Shown here: piece after piece, positions 34,064 to 44,359 of the stretch
Layout: each line of letters begins with the position of its first letter
Position numbering within the stretch: position 1 is the stretch's first letter
Origin: Adhaeribacter rhizoryzae
GTDB taxonomy: Bacteria; Bacteroidota; Bacteroidia; Cytophagales; Hymenobacteraceae
Direction: 5' to 3'
Assembly: GCF_008629685.1 (NCBI RefSeq)
Contig: NZ_VWSF01000016.1
Coordinates: 1 to 64,000, forward strand
Length of the DNA: 64,000 nt
Made by a program: the position numbers and the translations under genes
The notes under the pieces: model-generated
The model's database searches: none
Told to the model about the DNA's origin: nothing
The model's input: only the letters and a program-made list of their open reading frames with translations

Positions 34064-36499
34064 ATGTTTAAAAATCATATTAAAACGGCCTGGCGACACA
34101 TCTGGCGAAACAAAATATTCACCTTCATAAACGTGGTGGGGCTATCTGTTGGATTAACCAGTTTTCTGCTGATTGCGCTCTATATTTTCGATGAGGTTAC
34201 CTTCGACCGGTTTCATCAGAATGCCAATAATATTTACCGGTTGGTAGAGCACCGCACTACGCCCGAAGGAAAGGAAACCAAAATAGCGGGTACCGGTTAC
34301 CAGGTGTCGGCTGGTGCCCAGGCTAATTTACCCGAAGTAAAAAATGCCGTGCGGCTGGTGGCGTTGGGCCGCGCCAATGTAGCGCCATCTAATAGTACCA
34401 ATATTTTTTACGAAGATTTCTGGATTAGCAGCCCCGGCTTTCTGCAAATATTCGATTTTAAATTGCTGCAAGGGAATGGCCAAACGGCTTTAAAGGCGCC
34501 CCATAGTGTAATTGTTACCGAAGAAATGGCCCGGAAAATGTTCGGCACCACCAACGCGCTGGGCAAAAGCATTAAAGTAGACCGGGAACCAACGCCTTTT
34601 CTCGTAACCGGGGTACTGAAGAATTTTCCGGTTAACTCCCAGTTTTCCTTTAACCTGCTTTTCTCCGAGGTTACTTACCAGGATGCTGGTTTTAACACCG
34701 ACTGGGACTCCAATAATTTTTATACCTATTTGTTATTAGACGCTAAAGCAAATCCGCAGGTCGTTTCCGGTAAAATAAATCAGTTAGTAGCCGCTAACCG
34801 CAAACCCGATAACCAGGATAAACGCCAGCTTACCTTACAACCTCTAAAAGAAGTGCATTTTAATTCCGAAGGCATTGAAGGCACTTTGGGCAAAACGGGT
34901 AGCCTGACTTATATATACGTTTTCTCGTTGATAGCCGTGTTTGTGCTGCTGCTGGCCTGCATTAATTACACCAATTTAACCACGGCCCTGTTCTCGAAAC
35001 GGGCAAAAGAAATTGGCGTACGCAAAATGATTGGGGCTTCGCGCAAAACCCTGGCGAACCAGTTTTTGGCCGAAGCTTTCCTAACTACTTTCATCTCGCT
35101 GGTCTTGGCCTTAACGCTCGTAAAACTGTTGTTGCCATATTTTAATGGCTTCACCGAAAAGCAACTTAGTCTGGGACCGGGAACTGATTACCGCATTTGG
35201 CTGGGCACGGCTATTATTATGCTTTTGGTGGGAGGTTTATCCGGTATTTACCCAGCCTTATTTCAGTCAAGGTTAAACCCGTTGGTGTTGTTTAAATCTA
35301 AAATTCCGGTTGGAAACGATAGTATTTCGCTTCGGCAGTTTCTGGTAGTAATGCAGTTCGCGGTTTCTATTGTGATGATAGTGGCCACGCTGGTGGTTTA
35401 CCGCCAAATAAAATATGTAAGTACCAAAGACATGGGCTTCACCAAAAGCCAGTTGCTGGTGGTAGATATTAACAGCGGCAAGGTACGCCAGGGCGCCGAA
35501 ACGATTAAAAATGAATTCGCTAAAATAGCGCAGGTAAAAGGCGTAACCGTTAGCTCGCGGGTGCCCGGCGAATGGAAAAATTTGCCCAAAGTAAAGGTTA
35601 CCCAAAACAACACCGCCCCGGCTGCGGACCACGAAATGTTTTTCCTGGGGGTAGATGATAAATTTCTTCCGACTTACGAAATTGAACTACTAAAAGGCCG
35701 CAACTTTAGAGCCGGCAGCCTGGCCGATTCGTCGGCGGTATTGCTAAACCAAACGGCGGCACATGAACTCGGCATTACCGAACCTTCCGGGCAAATTATT
35801 CAGATTCCGGCTACCAATTTCGGGAGTAGCTTTGACCCGATGCCGGCCGATAAGCCTTACCGGGTGCGGGTAGTGGGTATTGTAAAAGATTTCAACTTCC
35901 AGTCTTTACGCGAACCGCTGGCTCCCATGGTACTGGCTTTCCATAAAAATCCGGTGCACAACATCGATTATTTTACTGCCCGGGTAAGCGCCGCTAACAT
36001 GAGCGAAACCATTAAGCAAATGGAGGCGGTGCTGCACAACATAGACCAGGAACATTTATTTGAATATCATTTCCTGGATAGCCAGTGGGATTTGTTTTAC
36101 CGCGAAGATAAAATCCGGGAAACCATTTTTCTGATGGGCGCCGCGCTGGCTATTTTTATTGGTTGTTTAGGTTTATTCGGGCTGGCCACTTTTGCCGCCG
36201 AGCAACGCACGAAGGAAATTGGCATTCGCAAAGTGTTAGGTGCCAGCATCCAAAGCGTGGTGATTATGCTCTCGAAAGATTTTTTGAAGCTGGTATTCAT
36301 TGCTGCCATTATTGCTTTCCCGGTAGCGTGGTATGCCATGCACCAGTGGCTCCAGGATTTTGCTTACCGTATTAATTTAAGTTGGGGAATATTTGCGTTG
36401 GCCGGAGGAATAGGAGTTTTAATTGCTTTGTTTACAGTTAGTTTTCAGGCGATAAGAGCGGCGGTAGCTAATCCGGTTAAATCACTGCGGAGCGAGTAG
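34064..36499 (+). CDS. FtsX-like ABC permease 2
   Basis: The ATG at 34064 (MFKNHIKTAWRHIWRNK) fits the paralogues better than a TTG at 34031; this gives 811 residues. It has the same eight-helix double-FtsX layout, with coupling loops KEIGVRKMIGASRK and KEIGIRKVLGASIQ and the end NPVKSLRSE. The second periplasmic domain carries longer insertions (around SGQIIQIPATNFGSSFD) than the neighbours. The gene starts 35 bases after permease 1 and is clearly co-transcribed. Its first half differs most from permeases 3, 4 and 7, so it represents another subfamily rather than a recent copy. Confidence 0.92.
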   Translation: MFKNHIKTAWRHIWRNKIFTFINVVGLSVGLTSFLLIALYIFDEVTFDRFHQNANNIYRLVEHRTTPEGKETKIAGTGYQVSAGAQANLPEVKNAVRLVALGRANVAPSNSTNIFYEDFWISSPGFLQIFDFKLLQGNGQTALKAPHSVIVTEEMARKMFGTTNALGKSIKVDREPTPFLVTGVLKNFPVNSQFSFNLLFSEVTYQDAGFNTDWDSNNFYTYLLLDAKANPQVVSGKINQLVAANRKPDNQDKRQLTLQPLKEVHFNSEGIEGTLGKTGSLTYIYVFSLIAVFVLLLACINYTNLTTALFSKRAKEIGVRKMIGASRKTLANQFLAEAFLTTFISLVLALTLVKLLLPYFNGFTEKQLSLGPGTDYRIWLGTAIIMLLVGGLSGIYPALFQSRLNPLVLFKSKIPVGNDSISLRQFLVVMQFAVSIVMIVATLVVYRQIKYVSTKDMGFTKSQLLVVDINSGKVRQGAETIKNEFAKIAQVKGVTVSSRVPGEWKNLPKVKVTQNNTAPAADHEMFFLGVDDKFLPTYEIELLKGRNFRAGSLADSSAVLLNQTAAHELGITEPSGQIIQIPATNFGSSFDPMPADKPYRVRVVGIVKDFNFQSLREPLAPMVLAFHKNPVHNIDYFTARVSAANMSETIKQMEAVLHNIDQEHLFEYHFLDSQWDLFYREDKIRETIFLMGAALAIFIGCLGLFGLATFAAEQRTKEIGIRKVLGASIQSVVIMLSKDFLKLVFIAAIIAFPVAWYAMHQWLQDFAYRINLSWGIFALAGGIGVLIALFTVSFQAIRAAVANPVKSLRSE

Positions 36500-36561
36500 G
36501 TAAATTATTTATGGTTTGTGAATAATGGGATTGTTGATAATAGGGAATAGTGGTCAACAAA

Positions 36562-36590
36562 TCCTCCCCCTACCCCCTCCGAAGGGGGAC
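36562..36590. repeat. G-rich intergenic repeat, family 3, inverted copy
   Basis: TCCTCCCCCTACCCCCTCCG then AAGGGGGAC: the reverse complement of the other copies. It pairs with 36712-36740 at a distance of about 120 bases. Confidence 0.8.
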
Positions 36591-36711
36591 TTTCTGGTAA
36601 TGTGACTTTTGAGGAAAACGCCTTGAAGAAAGGTTTTTGAATTGATTATGAATGTTTTACCGAATTGCCTTTATGAAATGTATTTAAGGAAAATTTGCCC
36701 AGCCTGCGAAA

Positions 36712-36740
36712 GTGCCCCTTCGGAGGGGGTAGGGGGAGGA
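36712..36740. repeat. G-rich intergenic repeat, family 3 copy
   Basis: GTGCCCCTTCGGAGGGGGT then AGGGGGAGGA, with a CCCCTTCGGAGGGG hairpin and four G runs in a row on the plus strand. Confidence 0.8.
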
Positions 36741-36906
36741 CTGCACGCAACTAAGAAAAAGAAGCTCTTGGCATTATCACTATAAAGCATAAATTATAAG
36801 TAGTCTTTCATCTAAATAATAATCCAAAACAGATTCTAAATACATTAAATAATAATCATATTAATCATAAAAATCAGGTAAATCCTGGTTAAGACAATAT
36901 ACAGTC

Positions 36907-39330
36907 ATGTTTAAAAATTACCTCAAAATAGCTTTCCGCAACTTGTGGCGCAACAAAACCTTCTCGGCCATTAATATTTTGGGGCTGGCGATTGGTTTGG
37001 CTACTTGCTTAATTATCTCTTTGTTCGTGGTGCATGAACTCAGTTACGACCAATACCACGAAAAAGCCGACCGCCTGGTGCGGGTTATTTTCCGGGCCTC
37101 GATTAACGGCGATAAAATAAAAGAAGCCGTGGTGATGCCGCCGGTAGCAAAAACTTTGCAAGCCGATTACCCGGAAGTGCAGGCTGCTACCCGCATCCGC
37201 CAGGGTGGTGAACCGATGGTAACTTACGGCGACAAAGCTTTTAAAGAAACTTCCCTGGCCCACGTAGATGCTAATTTTTTCGAGGTGTTTACGCTGCCTT
37301 TGCTGCAAGGCAATCCCAAAACAGCCTTAGTAGAGCCTTATACTGTGGTTATTTCGCGGGCTACTGCGCAAAAATATTTCGGTGCGAGTAATCCCATTGG
37401 CAAGGTGCTGAACTTTAAAACCTGGAAAAAAACGTACCGCGTTACCGGCGTTTTCGACAAAATACCGGCTAACACCCATTTTCACTTCGACCTGATTGCC
37501 TCGCTGGCTTCCGACCAGGAAGCAAAATCTTCGTCGTGGATGACTTCTAATTATTTCACTTACCTGGTGCTACCCAAAGGCTACGATTACAAAAAGCTGG
37601 AAGCCAAACTGCCGCAGGTAATTGAAAAATATATGGGCCCTCAAATATTGCAAGCCATGGGCATGAGCCTGGCCGAATTCCGGAAAAAAGGTAACCAGAT
37701 TGGTTTGTTCCTGGAGCCGGTTACTTCTATTCATTTGCATTCTGAATCTACCAACGACATTGAACCCGTAGGCGATATCCGGTACGTGTACGTTTTCGGC
37801 GCTATCGCCCTTTTTATGCTTTTGATTGCCTGCATTAATTTTATGAATTTATCAACGGCCGGGGCTTCCAAGCGGGCTCGCGAGGTGGGCATCCGCAAAG
37901 TTTTGGGTTCGGTAAAGCTGCAGTTGGTGCGGCAGTTTTTATTGGAATCTATTCTGGTAACGGTTGTGGCTCTGGTGCTGGCTATTTTGCTGGTGCAACT
38001 GGCCTTACCCGTATTTAACCAACTGGCCGGTAAAAACTTGGAGTTTAATTTATTGGCGCATCCGGCTTTGTTGCCGGGCTTGCTGGTGTTCGGCTTGTTT
38101 ATTGGCGTTTTAGCGGGTTCTTACCCGGCTTTCTTTTTGTCTAGCTTCCAGCCGGTAACCGTACTAAAAGGCAAAATTACTTCCGCTAAAAGCAGCCTGA
38201 ATTTACGTAGTGGATTGGTGGTGTTTCAGTTTTTTATTTCCATTACGCTCATGATTAGCACCGTATTGGTGTACCAGCAACTGCGCTATATCTGGAACAA
38301 GGAGTTGGGCTACAACAAAGACCAGGTATTAATATTGCCGGAAACCTGGGTGTTGGGTGGCAACGAAAAAGCTTTCTTGAACCAGTTAGCGCAAGACTCC
38401 AGGGTAGTAAGTATGAGCGCTTCGGGTTATTTGCCAGTGGGACCAACCTACGGCAATAATAACATGATTTACACCGAAGACAACCCGAACCAGTTAGTTA
38501 AAACCCTGAAGTACGAAGTCGACCACCAATATATTGCTACGCTGGGTATGCAACTCATAGCCGGCCGTAATTTTTCTGAGGATTTAACCAGCGATTCGCT
38601 CAGCGTAATTCTGAACGAAACCGCCGTACGGACTTACGGCTGGGAAAAAGACCCGCTGGGCCGCCGCCTAACCGATTTTATAAACAACGATGGCGCGAAA
38701 AAGAATTACCGGGTAATTGGCGTGATAAAAGATTTCCATTTTAAATCGTTGCACGAGCGCATCTCGCCGCTGATGATGGTGCTGGGCCGGCACTCGGGTT
38801 CTATAATCGTGAAAGCCAAAACCTCCGACATGGCCGGCTTGCTCGCCGCCATGGAAACGAACTGGAAAAACTTAACCGCCGATTCGCCTTTTACTTACTC
38901 GTTCCTGGACGAACGTTTTCAGGCAACTTACGAAACTGAGAGAAAAACCGGAACCATTCTGGGTATTTTTGCCAGCCTCACCATTTTTATTGCTTGTTTG
39001 GGCTTGTTGGGTTTAGCCATTTTTATGGCCGAGCAGCGCACCAAAGAAATCGGTATTCGCAAAGTACTGGGTGCTTCGGTAACCAATATTCTAACACTGC
39101 TTTCGAAAGATTTTCTCAAACTGGTTTTAATAGCCAACCTCATTGCCTGGCCTTTGGCCTGGTGGGGCATGCGGCAGTGGCTCCAGGATTTCGAGTACCG
39201 CATCAATATAAGTCCGGGAATATTTGCTTTGGCTGGCGTGGCTGCTTTGCTGATTGCCTTGCTTACTATTAGTATTCAGGCAGTGCGGGCCGCTTTATCT
39301 AACCCGGTAAATTCGCTGCGGAACGAGTAA
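36907..39330 (+). CDS. FtsX-like ABC permease 3
   Basis: This 807-residue protein begins MFKNYLKIAFRNLWRNKTFS. The two coupling loops are REVGIRKVLGSVK and KEIGIRKVLGASV, and the end is NPVNSLRNE. Its middle signature STAGASKRAREVGIRKVLG is shared with permeases 4 and 7, which defines a subfamily. The N-terminal 120 residues align almost without gaps to permease 4 (AINILGLAIGLATCL against AINIFGLAIGMATCL). The downstream gap to permease 4 is only 31 bases. This pair is the clearest recent tandem duplication in the cluster. Integral inner-membrane protein. Confidence 0.92.
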   Translation: MFKNYLKIAFRNLWRNKTFSAINILGLAIGLATCLIISLFVVHELSYDQYHEKADRLVRVIFRASINGDKIKEAVVMPPVAKTLQADYPEVQAATRIRQGGEPMVTYGDKAFKETSLAHVDANFFEVFTLPLLQGNPKTALVEPYTVVISRATAQKYFGASNPIGKVLNFKTWKKTYRVTGVFDKIPANTHFHFDLIASLASDQEAKSSSWMTSNYFTYLVLPKGYDYKKLEAKLPQVIEKYMGPQILQAMGMSLAEFRKKGNQIGLFLEPVTSIHLHSESTNDIEPVGDIRYVYVFGAIALFMLLIACINFMNLSTAGASKRAREVGIRKVLGSVKLQLVRQFLLESILVTVVALVLAILLVQLALPVFNQLAGKNLEFNLLAHPALLPGLLVFGLFIGVLAGSYPAFFLSSFQPVTVLKGKITSAKSSLNLRSGLVVFQFFISITLMISTVLVYQQLRYIWNKELGYNKDQVLILPETWVLGGNEKAFLNQLAQDSRVVSMSASGYLPVGPTYGNNNMIYTEDNPNQLVKTLKYEVDHQYIATLGMQLIAGRNFSEDLTSDSLSVILNETAVRTYGWEKDPLGRRLTDFINNDGAKKNYRVIGVIKDFHFKSLHERISPLMMVLGRHSGSIIVKAKTSDMAGLLAAMETNWKNLTADSPFTYSFLDERFQATYETERKTGTILGIFASLTIFIACLGLLGLAIFMAEQRTKEIGIRKVLGASVTNILTLLSKDFLKLVLIANLIAWPLAWWGMRQWLQDFEYRINISPGIFALAGVAALLIALLTISIQAVRAALSNPVNSLRNE

Positions 39331-39361
39331 CAAACCAATATTGCCGATTAACAATAAAACT

Positions 39362-41785
39362 ATGTTTCAGAATTATTTAAAAATTGCGTTGCGTAATCTT
39401 TGGCGCAACAAGGCCTTCTCGGCCATAAACATATTTGGTTTGGCTATTGGTATGGCAACCTGCTTAATTATTATGCTCTTCGTGATGGATGAGCTGAGCT
39501 ACGACCGGTATAATATTAAAGCCGACCGGATGGTACGCTTAAACTTCCGGGCTGTACTAAACGGCGAAAAGTTGGAAACGCCTACTTCTGCGGCTCCCGC
39601 TGCGCAAACGTTTCTTGCCGATTACCCGGAGGTGCAGGAAGCTACGCGTTTGCGCCCTTACGGCTCGCCAATTGTTACCTACCAAAATAAAACTTTTAAG
39701 GAAGAAAGCTTTGCCTTTGTTGATGCTAATTTCTTTCAGGTTTTTACCATACCCTTGCTCAAGGGCGATGCTAAAGCGGCTTTGCAAGACCCCAATACCA
39801 TGGTTATTTCGCAGGCCATTGCCAAGAAATATTTCGGCGACCAAGACCCTATCGGGAAGGTGTTGCAATTTAAAAGCGAAAAAACAAATTATAAAATAAC
39901 CGGTGTAATAGACCGCGTACCCACTAATTCGCACTTCAAGTTCGATTTTTTTGCTTCTATGGCCAGCTTGCCGGAAGCTAAAGAGACCACCTGGTTAAGC
40001 AATAATTTTTTTACGTATTTGGTACTGCAGCCAGGTTATAATTATAAGCAACTCGAAGCCAAATTACCGCTGGTAGTAGAAAAGTACATGGGCCCGGAAA
40101 TCCAGAAATCTATGGGAATGAGCCTGGCGCAGTTTCGTAAAAAAGGCGATGATGCCGGTTTGTTTTTACAACCCCTCGCGGATATTCACTTGCATTCTAA
40201 TTTTACTTCCGACGTAGGTGCTGCCGGCGACATCCGGTACGTTTATATTTTCTCGGCTATTGCCTTATTTATGCTGCTTATTGCCGCTATAAATTTTATG
40301 AATCTTTCTACGGCCGGGGCTTCGCGCCGGGCCCGGGAAGTAGGCATCCGGAAAGTGCTGGGCTCGGTTAAAGGCGAATTAATACGCCAGTTCCTGTTTG
40401 AGTCTGTTCTGCTTACCATTATTGCCTTGCTGTTGGCAATAGTTCTGGTTCAGGTAGCTTTGCCCGTTTTTAATGAGTTGGCTAACAAACAATTAACCAT
40501 GCAATTCCTGAAGAATATTTGGGTACTTACTGGGCTTTGTTTATTTGGTTTGCTCGTGGGCATTTTAGCAGGTAGTTATCCGGCCTTTTTTCTTTCTTCC
40601 TTCCGGCCCGTGGCGGTGCTTAAAGGTAAGTTCAGTTCGGGTAAAGAAAGCCTGAGCCTTCGCAGTGGTTTGGTTGTATTTCAGTTCTTTGTTTCCATTG
40701 CCCTTATTATTAGTACAGCCGTGGTGTATGAGCAGCTTACCTTTATTCAAAATAAAAAAGTTGGCTACAGCAAAGACCAGTTAATGGTACTGCACGACAC
40801 CTACTTACTGGGCAAACAGGAAGAAATACTCCGGCAGAAACTCCTGCAAGATCCGCGGGTAGGTAATGCCAGTATATCTTCTTACCTGCCGGTAGGGCCA
40901 ACCAATGCAAATAATTCTGTGGTTTTTCCTGATAATAATGCCGCCCAAAGCGTGAGCACTTATCAGTACCGGGTTGATTATAATTATATTCCCACGTTGG
41001 GTATGCAGTTGGCGGCCGGCCGTAATTTCTCTAAAGACTTTGCTACCGATTCGGCCGGCATGATAATTAACGAAGCCGCTGCCAAAGCTTTTGGCTGGGG
41101 AAATAATATTCTGGGCCGTAAGGTTACCTGCTTTATAAATAACCAGGGCGATAAGGCTATTTACCAGGTTATTGGCGTGGTAAAAGATTTTCATTTTCAA
41201 TCGCTGCACCAACGCATTACCCCGCTGCTCATGATGCTGAACGATAATTCTGGCTCGCTGGTGGTAAAAGCTAAAACCAAAGATATGGCAGGCCTATTAA
41301 CCTCCATAAAAGAAGAATGGCAGAATTTAACGGCCGAAGCCCCGTTAACTTACACCTTTATGGATGAGCGTTTTGCCCAAACCTACCAGGCCGAACAAAA
41401 GATTGGCCGTATTCTGGCAATATTTGCGGGGCTCACCGTTTTTATTGCTTGTTTGGGTTTATTTGGCTTAGCCATGTTTACCGCCGAACAACGCACCAAA
41501 GAAATTGGCATCCGGAAAGTGCTGGGTGCTTCTTTGCTAAATATTGTTTCGCTTCTTTCTAAAGACTTACTAAAATTAGTATTGGTGGCCAATATTATTG
41601 CCTGGCCGCTAGCCTGGTATGCCATGCAGCAATGGTTACAAGATTTTGAATATCGCACCAATATTAGTGGCTGGGCCTTTATTCTGGCTGGGGTTATGGC
41701 TATGCTAATTGCCCTGGTACCGGTGAGTTTCCTGGCTATAAAAGCGGGCGTAGTTAACCCGGTAAAATCCTTAAGGAGCGAGTAG
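39362..41785 (+). CDS. FtsX-like ABC permease 4 (tandem paralogue of permease 3)
   Basis: The start at ATG 39362 (MFQNYLKIALRNLWRNKAFS) matches the paralogues; an in-frame TTG at 39341 is rejected. It has 807 residues, the same length as permease 3, with REVGIRKVLGSVK, KEIGIRKVLGASL and the end NPVKSLRSE. Differences from permease 3 concentrate in the periplasmic domains (for instance LNGEKLETPTSAAPAAQTF against INGDKIKEAVVMPPVAKTL), which suggests they diverged in what they recognise outside the membrane. It follows permease 3 by 31 bases and precedes permease 5 by 74 bases. Confidence 0.92.
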   Translation: MFQNYLKIALRNLWRNKAFSAINIFGLAIGMATCLIIMLFVMDELSYDRYNIKADRMVRLNFRAVLNGEKLETPTSAAPAAQTFLADYPEVQEATRLRPYGSPIVTYQNKTFKEESFAFVDANFFQVFTIPLLKGDAKAALQDPNTMVISQAIAKKYFGDQDPIGKVLQFKSEKTNYKITGVIDRVPTNSHFKFDFFASMASLPEAKETTWLSNNFFTYLVLQPGYNYKQLEAKLPLVVEKYMGPEIQKSMGMSLAQFRKKGDDAGLFLQPLADIHLHSNFTSDVGAAGDIRYVYIFSAIALFMLLIAAINFMNLSTAGASRRAREVGIRKVLGSVKGELIRQFLFESVLLTIIALLLAIVLVQVALPVFNELANKQLTMQFLKNIWVLTGLCLFGLLVGILAGSYPAFFLSSFRPVAVLKGKFSSGKESLSLRSGLVVFQFFVSIALIISTAVVYEQLTFIQNKKVGYSKDQLMVLHDTYLLGKQEEILRQKLLQDPRVGNASISSYLPVGPTNANNSVVFPDNNAAQSVSTYQYRVDYNYIPTLGMQLAAGRNFSKDFATDSAGMIINEAAAKAFGWGNNILGRKVTCFINNQGDKAIYQVIGVVKDFHFQSLHQRITPLLMMLNDNSGSLVVKAKTKDMAGLLTSIKEEWQNLTAEAPLTYTFMDERFAQTYQAEQKIGRILAIFAGLTVFIACLGLFGLAMFTAEQRTKEIGIRKVLGASLLNIVSLLSKDLLKLVLVANIIAWPLAWYAMQQWLQDFEYRTNISGWAFILAGVMAMLIALVPVSFLAIKAGVVNPVKSLRSE

Positions 41786-41859
41786 CAGTAATATTTATTA
41801 TTAAATAATTCAAATATTATTGAATAATTCAAACCGCTTAGGCAAGGTAAAGAAATAGC

Positions 41860-44262
41860 ATGGTGTACCCATTTCTGAAAATAGCTTTCCGTAACCTGCT
41901 GCGGCACCGGAGCCACTCGGTATTGAATATTCTGGGTTTAGCGTTGGGCATTACCGGGGCCATTCTGATTTTTTTGCTCGTGAAATACCACCTGAGCACC
42001 GACCGCTACCATACCAATGCTGACCGGATTTACCGGGTAGTTACCGATTTACACCTGGAAGACGGCAGCATTGAATATGGGCCCGGCAGCCCTTACCCGA
42101 TGGCCGAAGCGATTAGGAATGATTTTCCGGAGATTAAAACCACCGCCTTTATTATCCGGAACCAGGCCCTGACGGTGGAAATACCAAACAACCGACAAAC
42201 TGCGCCCAAACGCTACCTCGAAAAAGAAGGCATCAGCTTTGTTAGCCCCGCATGGTTTAAAATATTCGATTACCAATGGCTGGCCGGTAATCCGCAACAT
42301 GCCCTATCCGAACCGAACGCGGTGGTCTTAACGCAAGAGTGGGCGAATAAATATTTCGGGCAGGAGAACCCCATTGGTAAATTTATTCGGGTAAATAACC
42401 AGTTTACGTTTAAAGTAACCGGCTTACTACAAAACTTACCGGACAACACCGACACGAAAGCCAATATGTTGGTGTCGCTGAGCACGTATAAAATTATTAA
42501 GCCCGAATTTCCGGAAAACGACTGGGGTTGGATTGACAGCAACAAGGAAACCTTTGTGCTGCTACCACCTAGCTTTACGGCCCGCACATTTGACCAAGCT
42601 ATGCCGGCTTTCTCCCGTAAATACCACGGCGACCTGGCCCCGGTCTACCACCATCACTTGCAACCCTTAAGCGATATTCATTTTAACGAACGTTACAAAG
42701 GTGTAATCCGGAAATCGCTGCTCTGGGGCCTGAGTTTAATTGGCGTTTTCCTGGTAATTATTGCGGGTATTAATTTCGTGAACCTGGCTACGGTGCAGTC
42801 GTTCCGAAGGGCTAAAGAAATTGGGGTGCGGAAGGTACTGGGTAGCTCGCGGACTCAGCTTTTCCAGCAGTTTATGCTCGAAACGGGTTTGCTTACCTTG
42901 GCTGCTACGTTTCTGTCGTTGGTGCTTGCTAAGTTCTTTTTGCCTTACCTGAATAACTGGACCAGCTTGCCATTACAACTGAATCTGGCTACAGACCCGG
43001 TGCTATGGCTTTTCTTAGTATTATTGGCATTAACCATTATTTTCCTGGCGGGATTTTATCCGGCCCTGGTGTTGGCGGGTTTTAACCCGGTGGCGGCTTT
43101 AAAAGGCAAGGTCGCTACCCCGCAAATGAGCCTGGCAGCGCTACGCAAAGTATTGGTGGTTACCCAGTTTGCAATTGCCCAGGTACTTTTAATCTGTACG
43201 GTAGTGGTAGCTAACCAAATGAAGCTTTTCCGGAATACCGATTTGGGTTTTAATACCCAAGCGTTGGTAATGGTGCCTTTGCCGGAACCTGTTAAAGGCA
43301 AAATGGAAGCTTTCCGGAACGAGTTAAAACAGCTAGCTGAGGTGCGCCAGGTTAGTTTGTGTTTTCGGGCGCCAGCCTCTACCACCAACAATGGTGGCAG
43401 TTTTAAATACCATAACCGCACCGAATGGGAAGCCTTTCCTATTCGGTCTAAATGGGGTGATTCGGAATATTTAGCCACATTTGGCTTAAAATTGCTGGCC
43501 GGCCGGAATATAATTGACCGCGATTCTACGCTGGAACTGCTGGTAAACGAAACCTTATTGCGCAAACTCCAAATACAGGACCCAAACCAAATATTGGGTA
43601 AAAAACTAATAGTGGGCGAATTGGGCGATAAACCCGGCAAAGTGGTGGGCGTGGTTGCGGATTTTAATACCCGCTCTTTACACACCGACATTGAACCTAC
43701 CGTAATTGGCACCGCGCCGGAGACCTACCAATATGCTGCAATTGCATTACAGGGAAACAACTTAACTTCCAAGTTAGCTGCTATCCAAGCCAAATGGCAG
43801 GCTATTTACCCCAAAGAAGTTTTTGAATACCAGTTCCTGAACGAACAAATTGCCCGCTTTTATGCCACCGAAGCAATGCTGGGGAAATTAATCCAAGCTT
43901 TTACCTGGGTGGCTATATTCATTAGTTGCCTGGGTTTGTACGGTTTAATTTCCTTTGCCACGGTGCAGCGCACCAAAGAAATTGGCATTCGTAAGGTTTT
44001 AGGCGCTTCGGTAGCTACCATTGTGCGGTTATTAACCACAGATTTTCTGCGGTTGGTTTTACTAGCCAATATAATTGCCTGGCCGCTGGCGGGCTGGGCC
44101 ATGCACCGCTGGCTCCAGGATTACGCTTACCGCACAAATATTAGCTGGTGGATATTTGTTTTGGCTGGTTCAGCCGCCGTAATAATTGCTTTACTAACGG
44201 TGAGTTATCAGGCTTTAAAAGCGGCCTTAGCTAATCCGGTGAAAGCTTTGCGGAATGAGTAA
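41860..44262 (+). CDS. FtsX-like ABC permease 5
   Basis: This 800-residue protein starts MVYPFLKIAFRNLLRHRSHS. Coupling loops are KEIGVRKVLGSSR and KEIGIRKVLGASV, and it ends NPVKALRNE. The first half has VQSFRRAKEIGVRKVLGSS instead of the STAGAS signature, so it is not a close copy of permeases 3 and 4. The second periplasmic domain has a distinct asparagine-rich stretch (APASTTNNGGSFKYHNR). It is the last permease before an AT-rich insertion; a relic of another permease C-terminus lies 1.4 kb downstream at 45653. Confidence 0.92.
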   Translation: MVYPFLKIAFRNLLRHRSHSVLNILGLALGITGAILIFLLVKYHLSTDRYHTNADRIYRVVTDLHLEDGSIEYGPGSPYPMAEAIRNDFPEIKTTAFIIRNQALTVEIPNNRQTAPKRYLEKEGISFVSPAWFKIFDYQWLAGNPQHALSEPNAVVLTQEWANKYFGQENPIGKFIRVNNQFTFKVTGLLQNLPDNTDTKANMLVSLSTYKIIKPEFPENDWGWIDSNKETFVLLPPSFTARTFDQAMPAFSRKYHGDLAPVYHHHLQPLSDIHFNERYKGVIRKSLLWGLSLIGVFLVIIAGINFVNLATVQSFRRAKEIGVRKVLGSSRTQLFQQFMLETGLLTLAATFLSLVLAKFFLPYLNNWTSLPLQLNLATDPVLWLFLVLLALTIIFLAGFYPALVLAGFNPVAALKGKVATPQMSLAALRKVLVVTQFAIAQVLLICTVVVANQMKLFRNTDLGFNTQALVMVPLPEPVKGKMEAFRNELKQLAEVRQVSLCFRAPASTTNNGGSFKYHNRTEWEAFPIRSKWGDSEYLATFGLKLLAGRNIIDRDSTLELLVNETLLRKLQIQDPNQILGKKLIVGELGDKPGKVVGVVADFNTRSLHTDIEPTVIGTAPETYQYAAIALQGNNLTSKLAAIQAKWQAIYPKEVFEYQFLNEQIARFYATEAMLGKLIQAFTWVAIFISCLGLYGLISFATVQRTKEIGIRKVLGASVATIVRLLTTDFLRLVLLANIIAWPLAGWAMHRWLQDYAYRTNISWWIFVLAGSAAVIIALLTVSYQALKAALANPVKALRNE

Positions 44263-44359
44263 TTAAAATCGTATTGGATTTTTATTACTAAATTAATAGA
44301 AGTAAATTGAATAAATTTAAGATTTGATTTCAATCCCGATTTTATATTAATCCTAACTT

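Larger units (their letters stand above)
36500..36906. other. Intergenic gap with two G-rich repeats in inverted orientation
   Basis: This 407-base gap between permeases 2 and 3 holds family-3 copies facing each other (36562-36590 and 36712-36740). They could fold into a long hairpin and end or attenuate transcription. No promoter like those at 28850, 51820 or 60174 is seen here. Confidence 0.6.

Noticed and set aside
41383-41916. 177-codon minus-strand frame spanning the permease 4/5 junction
   Set aside because: Similar antisense frames appear at the 3' end of every permease (for example 36097, 53938, 57513), as expected from their conserved C-terminal coding sequence, not from real genes.
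43056-43712. 218-codon minus-strand frame inside permease 5
   Set aside because: The permease frame has clear motifs along the whole stretch; the antisense protein shows none.
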